From NCBI GenBank assembly GCA_900767875.1, contig CAAGAT010000065.1:12260-76259 (forward strand): 64,000 nt of DNA, given 5' to 3'. Shown in pieces: positions 55,651-64,000 of the stretch. The stretch's first letter is position 1, and every line of letters begins with the position of its first letter. The DNA comes from an uncultured Sutterella sp. GTDB lineage: Bacteria > Pseudomonadota > Gammaproteobacteria > Burkholderiales > Burkholderiaceae_F. Below the pieces are notes generated by a model. That model was given only the letters and a program-made list of their open reading frames with translations. It had not been told where the DNA came from and ran no database searches. Both the position numbers and the translations under genes were made by a program.

Positions 55651-56211
55651 TCAGATCATCGTGATGCGGTGCACGGCTTCGAAAATGTCGCGGTGCTGCA
55701 TCGTCAGCGACAGACCCATGCCCTTGGCGCGCTCGAGCAGCAGCCGGTGCAGGCTGCGGGTGTCCAGATCAGACGGAATCATCACCTCGAAGGCCTGCAT
55801 CGAGGCGCCCTCGCCGATCGGGAAGGCGCGCATGGCCGCAATGTTGATGCGCTGCTCGCCGAAGATGTGCGAGAAGGTCATCACGATGTCGTTGCGATCG
55901 GGCCCGTAGACGGAGATGACGAAAGGTTCGCTCTCGGGCATGGCCGAGGCGGGCGCCTCGTAGTCGCGGGTGACGATCGTCAGGTGCATCTTCTTGTGTT
56001 CGACCGCCTTTTCGATCTCGGCGTTGAGAAACTCGTTACTGACCGAGTCGGGTTTATCCACAAGGTAGATGCCGGCAAACTGATCGTGCAGCGTGGACTG
56101 GGTCATTTCACGGATGTTGCAGCCCAGGCGCGTGATGACGGCCGAAACGCAGGCAATGACGCCGGGCTGATCGGGCCCGATGGCGGCAACGATGACCTCG
56201 TGATTGCTCAT
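55651..56211 (-). CDS. ACT-domain protein (UPF0237 type), partner of UPF0210
   Basis: 186 residues made of two ACT domains in tandem: EVIVAAIGPDQPGVIACVSA at the N-terminus and PFVISVYGPDRNDIVMTFSH at about residue 95. ACT domains bind amino acids and regulate partner proteins. Pairing with the next gene is conserved across bacteria, but the ligand is unknown. ATG 56211 follows CAGGAG; the longer frame upstream is not supported. Confidence 0.88.
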   Translation of the reverse strand: MSNHEVIVAAIGPDQPGVIACVSAVITRLGCNIREMTQSTLHDQFAGIYLVDKPDSVSNEFLNAEIEKAVEHKKMHLTIVTRDYEAPASAMPESEPFVISVYGPDRNDIVMTFSHIFGEQRINIAAMRAFPIGEGASMQAFEVMIPSDLDTRSLHRLLLERAKGMGLSLTMQHRDIFEAVHRITMI

Positions 56212-56368
56212 GGAAGAAAAACTCCTGAAATAAATTCCAAAGGGAAGGCGTCCCGAGGCCCGCAGCAGGCGGGACGGGGACAGGATGATCAAAAAAGAAT
56301 AGCACAGGGGGTCAGGAGCCAAAAGCCCCGCGCCATGGGCAAAAGCGCTTACTCATCCGTTGGGACGA

Positions 56369-57841
56369 TCAAGGCTCTTCGCCTTTGTCCGCCAGGAGTT
56401 CTTCCAGAGCGGGGAAAAATGCTTCGGGGACTTTGAACTGGTACTTTTTTTTGAGATTTTTTGAAACTCGGCCGGCTTCAATACTGCTGGCAACGAGCAG
56501 ATCCAAATCTTTTTGGATCACATCGAACCGGGCATTGAGGCTTCGATAGATCTTGTCATAACGCTCAAGAAAAGCCAGCTCGTCGGACAGGTAGGAGCCC
56601 ACGGCGCCGTCCACCATTTCCAAAAGGAACTCACACTGAGCAGTGGCGTCCCAGAACCTGTAGGTTGCGTCAGATCCGTTGAAGCGGAATTCGTACTCAC
56701 CCCGATCAATGAAAATGACAGTCCAGAGCATGCGACAGGGAGCCGAAAAAGATTCCAGGGCCTGAAGATATTTGAGCTCATGTTTGAGCATCACGGCTGA
56801 AACAGGAACGATATAGTTCTGCGGTATCGCGTGCCTTCGATTGAGCTGTTGATGAATGAGGAAACGGCTGATGCGGCCGTTTCCGTCCGAAAAGGGGTGG
56901 AGGTACACGAAACCGAAGGACGAGACGCCGGCTGCCACCAGGGGGTTGATGCTGCCCTCGGGGCTGTTGACGATTTCCAGGAGCCCCTGCATCAGATCAT
57001 CAAGAGCTTCGGGAGAGGGAGGTACGTAAGTGACGCGAGCCGCCCCTGATCGGCCGCTGTTGGCCAGCCAGTTTTGAGTGGAGCGGTACGCAAATTCTTT
57101 GGCAAAAACATTGGACACGACGTCGTTTTGTATGTTGCACAAAGCTTCTTCGTCCAACCGAGCTGTGCTTGCAGCCTGTTTGAGCAACTGAATAAAACGG
57201 TGCATCTTGTCGCCGGAGGGACTTTCCTTTTCAATTTCAAAAGAGCTCTTGGTTTCGCTCAGGTAGGCCCACTCCGAAGCGCGCTGCAGGAGCACAGGGT
57301 CGACGATCGACAGTTTTTCTCTGAGTTGGTCAAAGACCTCCGAGATTTTTTCTTCGGAAAGCGAGGATGTTTTGCGCACCGTTGGGCAATAATTCAGTGG
57401 CCCCAGTCCGTTGTAAAGAATGCGCCAACGCGGGATTTGTCGTTCGGGGCCGGTGAAGTACTTTTCCGCATCAAAAAGGGCAATGTAGTTTCCCTGAGAG
57501 CGTGAATTGTCGAGCCGTTGGCCTGTAAAGGCTTCCCAGAGGTATGCCAATTTGCGGATTGGGCCGCTCGACGGCCGTTCATTGATCTTTCTTTGAAGCG
57601 CAGAGGCATCCACGAGCGGCAGAACCTGGGAAAGCACCTCCAGATTGATGCCCTCGTGTTTAACGGCAAAAGCAAGATGCCCGACGATATCGTCATCGCC
57701 GGGAAGCATTCTTGTGGGCACAAGCAAAGCCGTTTCCGTTGGGACCAGTCTGCTGACCCCGCCGGAGGCTTGGGCGGGAACAATGAGCGAAAGAGCGCTT
57801 AAGCCAAATTTTTCCAATAGCCAGGCATAGCCGCAAGACAT
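56369..57841 (-). CDS. Fic family AMPylase-type protein
   Basis: 490 residues. The Fic core motif HPFSDGNGRISR is complete, with His315 as catalytic base. ETKSSFEIEKES near residue 205 fits the inhibitory helix (S/T)xxxE(G/N) except that the last residue is Lys, so a class II self-inhibited Fic is likely. The C-terminus (from about 410) resembles a winged-helix region (VSKNLKKKYQFKVPEAFF). It should transfer AMP or another phosphate-containing group to target proteins. ATG 57841 follows AAGGA. Upstream lies an array of phased repeats that may be its operator. No separate antitoxin gene is seen. Confidence 0.87.
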   Translation of the reverse strand: MSCGYAWLLEKFGLSALSLIVPAQASGGVSRLVPTETALLVPTRMLPGDDDIVGHLAFAVKHEGINLEVLSQVLPLVDASALQRKINERPSSGPIRKLAYLWEAFTGQRLDNSRSQGNYIALFDAEKYFTGPERQIPRWRILYNGLGPLNYCPTVRKTSSLSEEKISEVFDQLREKLSIVDPVLLQRASEWAYLSETKSSFEIEKESPSGDKMHRFIQLLKQAASTARLDEEALCNIQNDVVSNVFAKEFAYRSTQNWLANSGRSGAARVTYVPPSPEALDDLMQGLLEIVNSPEGSINPLVAAGVSSFGFVYLHPFSDGNGRISRFLIHQQLNRRHAIPQNYIVPVSAVMLKHELKYLQALESFSAPCRMLWTVIFIDRGEYEFRFNGSDATYRFWDATAQCEFLLEMVDGAVGSYLSDELAFLERYDKIYRSLNARFDVIQKDLDLLVASSIEAGRVSKNLKKKYQFKVPEAFFPALEELLADKGEEP

Positions 57842-57920
57842 GCTGTTTTCCTTGGAATTGTGCTTTTTTGGGAGAGGGCGAGTTCGGGCGGGGGAAAAAT
57901 ATAAATTTCCCTCGGCGACT

Positions 57921-58034
57921 CGCAAATTTTTTAGGTCTTTCGCAAATTTTATAGATTCGGCAGTTTGGCTCGCAAAATTTATAGACTTCCCGCAAATTTT
58001 TTAGATTTGGCGCTTTCGTCCGCAATTTTTTACG
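57921..58034 (-). promoter_or_regulatory. Five phased AT-rich iterons upstream of the fic gene
   Basis: Copies of CGCAAATTTTTTAG start at 57921, 57941, 57971, 57991 and 58021, so the spacing is 20, 30, 20, 30 bases: always whole helical turns, all in one orientation. The variants are CGCAAATTTTATAG, CGCAAAATTTATAG and CGCAATTTTTTACG. On the minus strand, toward fic, several copies contain TATAAA and could include -10 elements. The array fills the gap between tatD and fic and probably binds a regulator, perhaps the Fic protein's own C-terminal domain. Confidence 0.75.
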
Positions 58035-58046
58035 GAACCGCCCCGT

Positions 58047-58850
58047 TTAGCTCTTTGCGAATATGTCCCGGGCGTTGCGCACGCTCACATCGGCGAGTTC
58101 CTGAGGCGACACTCCCCGCACTTGAGCCGCCGCCTGCAGGACCTCCAACAAGTCCCCGGTGGTTCCCTCGTTTCGTCCCGCGCTGCGAGCCACTTGCGTG
58201 AGCATGTAAGGCGCATCGGTCTCGAGCACAAACGCGTCCTCGGGCAGGGCGTCAAAGACCGCGCGGATGCGTTTGCTGCCCTCGTAAGTCAGGGACGGTC
58301 CAAAACCCAGCTTCATCCCAAGTTTGAGCGATTGCTTGGCTTCCACCAATGATCCCGCAAAGGCATGCAGCACGCCCGTCACGTGGATGCGCTTTAAAGA
58401 AGCCAACACCGCCGGCAAGGCCTTGCGCGAATGAATGCTCACGGGGAGTCCGGCGTCCCGCGCGGCGGCGAGCATGGCTTCAAAAAGCCGGACTTGATCC
58501 GTCAGGGAAAGGGCAGTGGCCCCCGGATAGGCATCCAGGCCGATTTCGCCGACGACCGCCAGAAGCGGATCGGCGAGCGATTCGCCCAGCGCCTTTTCAA
58601 AAAGACGAATTTCCCTCTCGATGGCCTGAGGGTTTTGAATCATCAACGGATGCACGCCCAGACCGTAATGCACCGCCAGGTGCCGGGCCTGCTCAATGGT
58701 GGAGTCAAAATCGGCCGAGTGGGTGGACAGGAGCAGCGCATCGGCCAGAGCCCAGGACACGCCCACCTCCGGCGCTGCGGCGCTCTTAGAGCCGCGCACG
58801 AGATACGCCGGATCGACCGTGTGGCAGTGGGTGTCAAAGAGGGTGATCAC
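58047..58850 (-). CDS. TatD family metal-dependent hydrolase
   Basis: 267 residues, TIM barrel. FDTHCHTVD supplies the HxH metal site, GEIGLDAYPG the Glu, VSIHSRKA and GVLHAFAGS the His ligands, and LETDAPYM the final Asp. TatD proteins are 3'-5' exonucleases or deoxyribonucleases; YcfH, TatD and YjjV types are not distinguishable here. It ends just after the iteron array and is transcribed away from lolD with a 33-base gap. Confidence 0.9.
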   Translation of the reverse strand: MITLFDTHCHTVDPAYLVRGSKSAAAPEVGVSWALADALLLSTHSADFDSTIEQARHLAVHYGLGVHPLMIQNPQAIEREIRLFEKALGESLADPLLAVVGEIGLDAYPGATALSLTDQVRLFEAMLAAARDAGLPVSIHSRKALPAVLASLKRIHVTGVLHAFAGSLVEAKQSLKLGMKLGFGPSLTYEGSKRIRAVFDALPEDAFVLETDAPYMLTQVARSAGRNEGTTGDLLEVLQAAAQVRGVSPQELADVSVRNARDIFAKS

Positions 58851-58883
58851 GGTCTGCTCCCAATGCGTCCCGACCGTACGGCC

Positions 58884-59594
58884 TCAGGCCTTGCCCTGCG
58901 CCGCGCGTGCCTGCAGCACGCCGCCCGTCAGAGTGAGGACCCGATCGCACCGCGCGGCAATCTGCAGGTCGTGCGTGACGATCACGACGGCCGTACCCTT
59001 GCGCTTGGCGGTTTTCACGAGGCACTCAAAAACTTCCAGAGCCGTGTCCTGATCGAGGTTGCCGGTGGGTTCGTCCGCAAGGATACAGGCCGGGTCCGTC
59101 ACCATAGCGCGGGCAATGGCCGTGCGCTGACGCTCGCCGCCCGACAGTTGACTCGGCAGATGGTTCAGACGTTCTCCCAAGCCCAACACTTCGAGCGCCT
59201 CACGGGCGCGCCGCAGGGCCTCGGCTTTTTCCGTGCGCCGAATCATCAGCGGCATGGCCGCGTTTTCCAGGGCCGTGAATTCGGGCAGCAGATGGTGGAA
59301 CTGGTACACAAACCCGAGTTCGCGGTTGCGCATGTCCCCGAGCTGCTTGTCCGACAACGTCCCGATATCCTTGTCTTCGATAAAAACATGCCCGCCGTCG
59401 GGCACGTCAAGCCCCCCGAGAATGTGCAACAGGGTCGACTTGCCCGAGCCCGAGGCCCCGACGATCGCGAGCACTTCGCCCGGGGCCACGGAAAAGCCCG
59501 CGCCGTTCAAAACGGTGATGAGGCGGCCCGTGCCGTCGTCAAAGGTCTTGGTGATGCCCTCGCAACGCAGGGCGGTTGGGGCGTTCTTATTCAT
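58884..59594 (-). CDS. lolD: Lipoprotein-releasing system ATPase LolD
   Basis: 236 residues. ATP cassette with Walker A GASGSGKST, Q-loop LGFVYQFHHLLPEFTALEN (the LolD/MacB type), signature LSGGERQR and Walker B ILADEPTGNLD. It powers release of outer-membrane lipoproteins to LolA. ATG 59594 gives an 8-base overlap with the lolC/E gene. Confidence 0.93.
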   Translation of the reverse strand: MNKNAPTALRCEGITKTFDDGTGRLITVLNGAGFSVAPGEVLAIVGASGSGKSTLLHILGGLDVPDGGHVFIEDKDIGTLSDKQLGDMRNRELGFVYQFHHLLPEFTALENAAMPLMIRRTEKAEALRRAREALEVLGLGERLNHLPSQLSGGERQRTAIARAMVTDPACILADEPTGNLDQDTALEVFECLVKTAKRKGTAVVIVTHDLQIAARCDRVLTLTGGVLQARAAQGKA

Positions 59595-60855
59595 AGCGCA
59601 GTGCCTCCGCCGGGCGCGTGCGCGAGGCACGCCAGGAAGGATAAAGGGTGGCCGCCAGGCTCATGATGAAACTCAAAACGGCGATGGGAACGATGTCGCT
59701 CGCCCGCGGGTCCGAGGGCATCGAGCTGATGAAATAGATTTCTTTCGGCAAGAACTGCACCCCGAGCACCGATTCGACTGCGGGCACAATCACATCGAGG
59801 TTGCAGGCAATCGTCAGGCCCAGCCCCACGCCCAAGGCGACTCCGGCAAAGCCCACGATGCAGCCCTGGATCATGAAGATGCGCATGATGGAGCCCGAGC
59901 TCGCCCCGAGCGTGCGCAAAATGGCGATGTCGGACTGCTTTTCCGTGACGGTCATCACAAGGGTCGACACCAGGCCAAAAGCCCCCACGAGCACGATCAA
60001 AAAGAGAATGATCGACATCATGGTCTTTTCGACCTGCACGGCCGCAAACCAGGTGCGGTTCTGGGTGGTCCAGTCAGAGGCGTACCAACCCGAGGGGAGC
60101 TGCGTGCGGATGTGGCGCACCACCTCCGGGGCTTCGTTCATGTCGGTGAGCTTCAAACGCAGGCCCGTGGCGCCCCCCGTGCGGTAAAGCGCGGTGGCAT
60201 CCTCAACGTTCATCACGCACAGGGTGCTGTCAAATTCATAGTGGCCGGAACTCACGAGCCCCACCACCGTCATCTGCTTCATGCGCGGCACAAAGCCCGC
60301 GGGGGTGACGTTGCCCTTGCTCACGATCAAGGTGACCTTGTCGCCGGGCATGACGCGCAGCTGGCGCGCCAAGTCCATGCCGAGAATCACCCCGAACTTT
60401 CCCGGCACCAAATCCGTGACGGAGCCGCGTACCACGGAGTGGGGAATGTCGCTCACAGAGGGTTCCGAGGCCGGGTCAATGCCGCGCACCATCGCGCCCT
60501 GCACGGTGGATCCGGCCGACAACAGGGCCTGTCCCGAGACAAAGGGCGCGGCCGCCACGATCCGCGGCTCGTTCGCCTTTAAGGCGTCCACGACCTTGAC
60601 CCACTCGCCGTCCAAACCGATCGTGCCCGAGAGGGCATGAATTTCGGCGTGCGACAGCACCGAGAGCATGCGGTCACGCACTTCCTTTTGAAAGCCGTTC
60701 ATCACGGAGAGCACCACGATGAGCGCCATCACGCCCAAGGCGATGGAGGCGACCGAAATGCCGGAAATAAAGCTCATGAAGCCGTCTTTGCGGCGACCCC
60801 GGCGGCCGGCGCGCGTATAGCGTAGCCCGACGGTGAGTTCAAAAGGCAAAGCCAC
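59587..60855 (-). CDS. lolC: Lipoprotein-releasing system permease LolC/LolE
   Basis: 422 residues with four spans: one N-terminal (SFISGISVASIALGVMALIV), a large periplasmic domain (about 45-270), then three C-terminal spans in an FtsX domain ending TLYPSWRASRTRPAEALRYE, the typical LolC/E terminus. Only one permease gene is present, as in many betaproteobacteria where a single LolF-like protein forms a homodimer. The partner is LolD next to it. Confidence 0.92.
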   Translation of the reverse strand: MALPFELTVGLRYTRAGRRGRRKDGFMSFISGISVASIALGVMALIVVLSVMNGFQKEVRDRMLSVLSHAEIHALSGTIGLDGEWVKVVDALKANEPRIVAAAPFVSGQALLSAGSTVQGAMVRGIDPASEPSVSDIPHSVVRGSVTDLVPGKFGVILGMDLARQLRVMPGDKVTLIVSKGNVTPAGFVPRMKQMTVVGLVSSGHYEFDSTLCVMNVEDATALYRTGGATGLRLKLTDMNEAPEVVRHIRTQLPSGWYASDWTTQNRTWFAAVQVEKTMMSIILFLIVLVGAFGLVSTLVMTVTEKQSDIAILRTLGASSGSIMRIFMIQGCIVGFAGVALGVGLGLTIACNLDVIVPAVESVLGVQFLPKEIYFISSMPSDPRASDIVPIAVLSFIMSLAATLYPSWRASRTRPAEALRYE

Positions 60856-60880
60856 GATGGTTCAGATCCAAAAAGAAAAG

Positions 60881-61375
60881 TTAATCGGCCAGGGCCACGT
60901 CCACGGGCACGGCCCCGAGCTTGTCGGTGAGCACCGACGGGGCAATGCCCACGATAAAGCCGCGCCGACCCCCGTTGATGTAGATCTCGGGCAATTCGAG
61001 AATGCTCTTTTGCACGTACACGGGCATTTTCTTTCGGGTGCCGAAGGGGCTCGTGCCGCCCACCATATAGCCCGAGTTGCGCTGGGCCTGTTCGGGCTTG
61101 CAGGGCGTCACGCTCTTGCAACCGATCTGACGCGCCAGGTTCTTGGTCGAGACCTCGCAGTCGCCGTGCATGAGGATCACGAGGGGCTTTGCCGCTTCGT
61201 TTTCCATGATGAGCGTTTTGACGGTGGCGTGCTCGTCAAAACCGAGCTCTTGGCTACAGCGGTGCGTGCCGCCGTGCTCGACGAAGTCGTAGGAAAATTC
61301 CTTAAACGAGACGCCGTGCGCCTTGAGCCAGTCGGTGGCGGGCGTGGCGCTTTCATGTTTGGCGTGTTTGGCCAT
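60881..61375 (-). CDS. ybaK: Cys-tRNA(Pro)/Cys-tRNA(Cys) deacylase YbaK
   Basis: 164 residues. The family signatures VKTLIMENEAAKPLVILM, GYMVGGTSPFGTRKKMPVYV and EIYINGGRRGFIVGI are clear; the Lys in KTL is the catalytic residue. It hydrolyses mischarged Cys-tRNA(Pro) made by ProRS. It lies between lolC and the ogt-like gene on the same strand. Confidence 0.93.
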   Translation of the reverse strand: MAKHAKHESATPATDWLKAHGVSFKEFSYDFVEHGGTHRCSQELGFDEHATVKTLIMENEAAKPLVILMHGDCEVSTKNLARQIGCKSVTPCKPEQAQRNSGYMVGGTSPFGTRKKMPVYVQKSILELPEIYINGGRRGFIVGIAPSVLTDKLGAVPVDVALAD

Positions 61376-61399
61376 GATGTGTTGCTTCTTTTCTTTTTT

Positions 61400-61945
61400 C
61401 TAAAGGGAGAGATCGGCAAGCCGCAGCCATTGCGCAACGGGCGAGAGGGTCTCGCAGCCCAAATACGCCTGCGGCTTAAAGCTTTCCGGGTGCAGGATGT
61501 CGAAGGCCTCTTTTTCCGAGGCGCCGCACACCCGATGGCAGCCGATCAAAATCGGAAAGGGATTGTGTGCGAGGGCTTGCCCGACGGCACGGGCGGCCGA
61601 GGGGTTGCCCGCAGCGGCGGCGAGCTCCCCGTAGCTCATCGTGCGGCCCGGCTCAATCGCGGCGGTGATCTCGAGCACACGCCGCGTAAAGGCGGGCAGG
61701 GACGTGAAGGCCTTGAGGGCAAAGAGCCGCCGCCGGGTCTCCACACCGGTGGCCCGGGGCGTAGCGATGACTTCTTCCAAGAGGCCCATCACCTCCGCCA
61801 CGGCTTCGGGTGCCGGGGAAGGGGACGAGACCTTTTCCAGGCTCGGCCGCACGGCGGTGAGCTGCCCATCCTCGGTTACAAGCCGCACACTGCCCCAGGG
61901 GGCGGGCATGACGTAGGTCTGCGGTTGTGAGGGCGCTTTGTCCAT
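61400..61945 (-). CDS. Methylated-DNA-[protein]-cysteine S-methyltransferase (Ogt/AGT) with altered active-site motif
   Basis: 181 residues. The C-terminal domain has TMSYGELAAAAGNPSAARAVGQAL (helix-turn-helix with the arginine finger) and NPFPILIGCHRVCG around Cys136, then AYLGCETLSP. The usual active site is PCHR; here Pro is replaced by Gly (GCHR) while Cys and HR stay. It should still accept a methyl group from O6-methylguanine, but geometry may differ. It could also be an alkyltransferase-like protein with changed specificity. The N-terminal domain is poorly conserved. Confidence 0.8.
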   Translation of the reverse strand: MDKAPSQPQTYVMPAPWGSVRLVTEDGQLTAVRPSLEKVSSPSPAPEAVAEVMGLLEEVIATPRATGVETRRRLFALKAFTSLPAFTRRVLEITAAIEPGRTMSYGELAAAAGNPSAARAVGQALAHNPFPILIGCHRVCGASEKEAFDILHPESFKPQAYLGCETLSPVAQWLRLADLSL

Positions 61946-61961
61946 GATCCGTGCCTCCCGG

Positions 61962-62966
61962 TCAGGCTTGAGAGGGGCCCGAATCGGAGCCGCTCGTCAC
62001 GCTCCCCGCGGCGCGGGCGCGCGCCTGCTCGAGGTCCGTGTCCCAAAGCCCTCGGGGCAGCGGGAAGGCCACGTTTTCTTCGTCGCCCTCCTGCGTGCTG
62101 ACCGTCAGGTCCGGATAGGCCGCACGCAGCCGCTCGACGACTTCCCGCACGAGAAACTCGGGCGCCGAGGCCCCGGCGGTGATGCCGATGGTCGACACGC
62201 CCTCAAACCAGGCGTCCTGCATATCCGCGGCGGTGTCGATGAGCTTGGCCGTGCAGCCGTAGCGCTCGGCCACTTCCCGCAGGCGGTTGGAGTTGGAACT
62301 CGTGACCGACCCCACGACGAGCACGAGGTCGCAAGAGCCCGCGAGGCGCTTGACCGCATCCTGTCGATTTTGCGTGGCGTAGCACACGTCGTTTTTCTTG
62401 GGCTCGGAAATGGCCGGGAACCGATCCTTGAGCGCGCCGATCACTTCGGCGGCATCGTCCACCGAAATTGTCGTCTGCGTGACGTAGCTCAGATCCGGGG
62501 ACGTGGTCTCCAAGGGGAGCTTGTCCACGTCCTGCTGCGATTCGACCAAGTAAATGCCCTCGTCGATCTGGCCCATCGTGCCTTCGACCTCGGGGTGCCC
62601 GGCGTGGCCGATCATGATGATGCGCTTGCCGTTGTCGTGCTGGCGCACCACCTGACGGTGCACCTTGGTCACCAAGGGACAGGTGGCGTCAAAGATGCGC
62701 AGCGGGCGCGCGTGGGCGGCGTCCGCGACGCGCTTGGGCACGCCGTGCGCCGAGAAAATGAGCGTGGCGCCGTCGGGCACCTCGTTGATGTCGTCGACGA
62801 ACACCGCCCCCTTGGACTTGAGTTCTTCGACGACCGTGCGGTTGTGCACGATTTCGTGGCGCACGTAAAGGGGCGCGCCGTAGATTTCAATGGCACGCGA
62901 GACGATGCGGATGGCGCGCTTGACGCCCGCGCAAAAGCCGCGCGGCTGAGCGAGGATGACCTGCAT
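61962..62966 (-). CDS. ispH: 4-hydroxy-3-methylbut-2-enyl diphosphate reductase
   Basis: 334 residues. Three cysteines for the [4Fe-4S] cluster are in PRGFCAGV (Cys12), [11 protein letters not shown] and [26 protein letters not shown] and SSNSNRL also match. It makes IPP and DMAPP in the last step of the MEP isoprenoid pathway. The C-terminal 20 residues are a non-conserved Ser/Gly tail. It is first in the leftward run toward lolD. Confidence 0.96.
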   Translation of the reverse strand: MQVILAQPRGFCAGVKRAIRIVSRAIEIYGAPLYVRHEIVHNRTVVEELKSKGAVFVDDINEVPDGATLIFSAHGVPKRVADAAHARPLRIFDATCPLVTKVHRQVVRQHDNGKRIIMIGHAGHPEVEGTMGQIDEGIYLVESQQDVDKLPLETTSPDLSYVTQTTISVDDAAEVIGALKDRFPAISEPKKNDVCYATQNRQDAVKRLAGSCDLVLVVGSVTSSNSNRLREVAERYGCTAKLIDTAADMQDAWFEGVSTIGITAGASAPEFLVREVVERLRAAYPDLTVSTQEGDEENVAFPLPRGLWDTDLEQARARAAGSVTSGSDSGPSQA

Positions 62967-63228
62967 GACAAATTCAAAAGAAAAACCGTGTGCGTCATTA
63001 TCGCAAACGGCGCCCCCGCCGCGCTTGTCCTTTTGTATCGGTCTCTGATCACGCGCCCGCGCCGGCGGCAGGCGGCTTGGCGCCGCCTTGGGACAGCTCG
63101 GAATGACGGATTTGCCACAGGGCGCCCTTGGAAATTTTCTTCAATTTCAGTAGAATGCCGCTCCGCGACAAAAGTCGGCTCCGTCTTTTTTGTGAGAGCG
63201 CGGGGCGCAACGAATCTTTGCCCGATGC

Positions 63229-63257
63229 TTGGCAAGGATCTCTTTTTGTCGTATAAT
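63229..63257 (+). promoter_or_regulatory. Sigma-70 promoter of rpmB-rpmG
   Basis: TTGGCA (63229-63234), a spacer of 17 bases, and TATAAT (63252-63257), about 90 bases before rpmB. A near-consensus promoter, as expected for ribosomal protein genes. The rest of the 383-base gap (62967-63349) shows no gene. Confidence 0.8.
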
Positions 63258-63349
63258 CACAATCTTTCGATTTTCGCGCTCACGCTTTTGAATGAAACGG
63301 CGAAGCGTGAAGCGTTTTTTAACTTTTTACTTATTTACGGGAGTTAGCG

Positions 63350-63583
63350 ATGGCACGAGTGTGTCAAGTCACCGGCAAGTCGCCGATGGTCGGCCATCAA
63401 GTCTCGCACGCGAACAACAAGACCAAGCGTCGTTTCATGCCGAACCTGCAGTATCGTCGCTTCTGGGTCGAGAGTGAAAACCGTTGGGTCCGCCTGCGTT
63501 TGACGACGGCCGGCCTGCGCACTGTCGATAAAGTTGGTATCGATGCGGTTCTCGCGGATCTCCGCGCCCGCGGCGAAATCTAA
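63350..63583 (+). CDS. rpmB: 50S ribosomal protein L28
   Basis: 77 residues beginning [20 protein letters not shown] with [14 protein letters not shown] and [17 protein letters not shown], the standard proteobacterial L28. A GGGAG site precedes the ATG. It forms an operon with rpmG, 14 bases apart. Confidence 0.98.
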   Translation: MARVCQVTGKSPMVGHQVSHANNKTKRRFMPNLQYRRFWVESENRWVRLRLTTAGLRTVDKVGIDAVLADLRARGEI

Positions 63584-63597
63584 TAGGAGATTGAACC

Positions 63598-63765
63598 ATG
63601 GCAAAGGGTGCACGCGAAATCATCAAGATGGAATCGACGGCCGGTACCGGCTACTTCGTCACCACGACGAAGAACAAGAAGAATTCCACGGGCAAGCTGG
63701 AACGCAATATGTACGATCCGGTCGCCCGCAAGCACGTCAACTTCAAGGAAGTCAAGCTGCGTTAA
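63598..63765 (+). CDS. rpmG: 50S ribosomal protein L33
   Basis: 55 residues: [20 protein letters not shown], then [20 protein letters not shown] and [14 protein letters not shown]. It lacks the zinc-binding cysteines, so it is the C-minus form. TAGGAG precedes the ATG. Confidence 0.98.
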   Translation: MAKGAREIIKMESTAGTGYFVTTTKNKKNSTGKLERNMYDPVARKHVNFKEVKLR

Positions 63766-63817
63766 TGCGCCGCTGAGTCTTCCTGTCGGGAAGCGATTCC
63801 CGGCGATGACGTCTATT

Positions 63818-63855
63818 AAAGCCGTTGTGTCTGATTCGGACGCAGCGGCTTTTTT
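63818..63855 (+). terminator. Rho-independent terminator of rpmB-rpmG
   Basis: AAAGCCGTTGTGTC and GACGCAGCGGCTTT form a 14-bp stem with two G-U pairs and a 7-base loop, followed by TTTTTT. It lies 53 bases after the rpmG stop. Confidence 0.85.
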
Positions 63856-63884
63856 GCGCTCGGCGCAAACGCCGCAGATAAAAA

Positions 63885-64000
63885 GGGCTCTTCGTGCATA
63901 TGTGTGGGTAACTACCCCGGATTTTGGCATAGATCCCGGGGGCGGTTGGGGAGCGGGATCTTCAGGGAAGAGCACATGAGCATGACGAACGAGCACATGC
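63885..64000 (+). mobile_element. Left end of an insertion sequence, cut by the window edge
   Basis: GGGCTCTTCGTGCATATGTG begins an end that matches the right terminus of the element at 5722-5934 over about 60 bases with about eight differences. A short leader and a translation start follow, so this copy may be complete and carry its transposase beyond base 64000. It sits right after the rpmG terminator, a neutral landing site. Confidence 0.7.
63976..64000 (+). CDS. Probable transposase start (first 8 codons)
   Basis: ATG 63976 (MSMTNEHM) follows AGGGAAG by 5 bases and lies about 90 bases inside the IS end. Only 25 bases are in the window, so the family cannot be seen. ISL3-type is suspected from the termini. 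Confidence 0.45.

Noticed and set aside
57921..58034. Repeat array as a CRISPR
   Set aside because: Repeats are 14 bp with 6-16 bp gaps, AT-rich and variable; no cas genes are present.

Overview
The window is a GC-rich, densely coded bacterial chromosome segment. Gene content (gmk-rpoZ-spoT, miaB-ybeZ-ybeY, lolC-lolD, ispH, rpmB-rpmG, FabI, LPS glycosyltransferases, a remnant of a trimeric porin ending in YSLYVG..RHRF) points to a Gram-negative betaproteobacterium. A Tat-exported molybdopterin respiratory reductase operon suggests anaerobic respiration. A Sutterella-like member of Burkholderiales is my best guess; this is inferred from gene style, not from a database match.

Region by region: 1-183 is the start of a ParA ATPase, followed by about 1.2 kb without a convincing gene. 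1352-5430 is an A-B-C respiratory molybdoenzyme operon (catalytic subunit, four-cluster ferredoxin, NrfD-type anchor) preceded by a perfect 10-bp palindrome. 5563-5934 holds IS debris, including a 213-bp element with inverted ends. 6081-10532 is the most interesting locus: a four-gene operon built around a P1B-type ATPase with an SCA metal-site motif, a small GxxxG membrane protein, and a protein that shares the ATPase's N-terminal domain. Its promoter overlaps a plausible Fur box. This matches the architecture of ferrosome (fez) clusters, which make intracellular iron-phosphate organelles. 10567-16278 carries a decayed porin gene, a LysE exporter with divergent LysR regulator, an orphan amino-acid binding protein, a class I glutamine amidotransferase and a YqaA membrane protein. 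16595-16866 is more IS debris, then two overlapping MsbA-like ABC half-transporters, fabI, mltD, ettA and dnaE.

28222-35032 is an LPS/envelope block: three glycosyltransferases, creA, a YejM/LapC-like sulfatase-fold gene broken by one base in a G run, greB and a WaaE-like transferase. 35083-38428 is gmk-rpoZ-spoT. 38721-44370 has an Orn/Lys/Arg decarboxylase, an AT-rich GT8 glycosyltransferase that looks acquired, a GcvT-like protein and sdaA. 44462-49624 is miaB-ybeZ-ybeY facing phoR-phoB. 50174-57841 has a dicarboxylate/amino-acid symporter, two tandem-domain universal stress proteins, a UPF0210/ACT pair and a Fic protein whose upstream region carries five helically phased AT-rich repeats. 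58047-63765 is tatD, lolD, lolC, ybaK, an ogt-like gene, ispH, rpmB and rpmG. The right edge cuts into an apparently intact IS whose ends match the debris near 5.8 kb.
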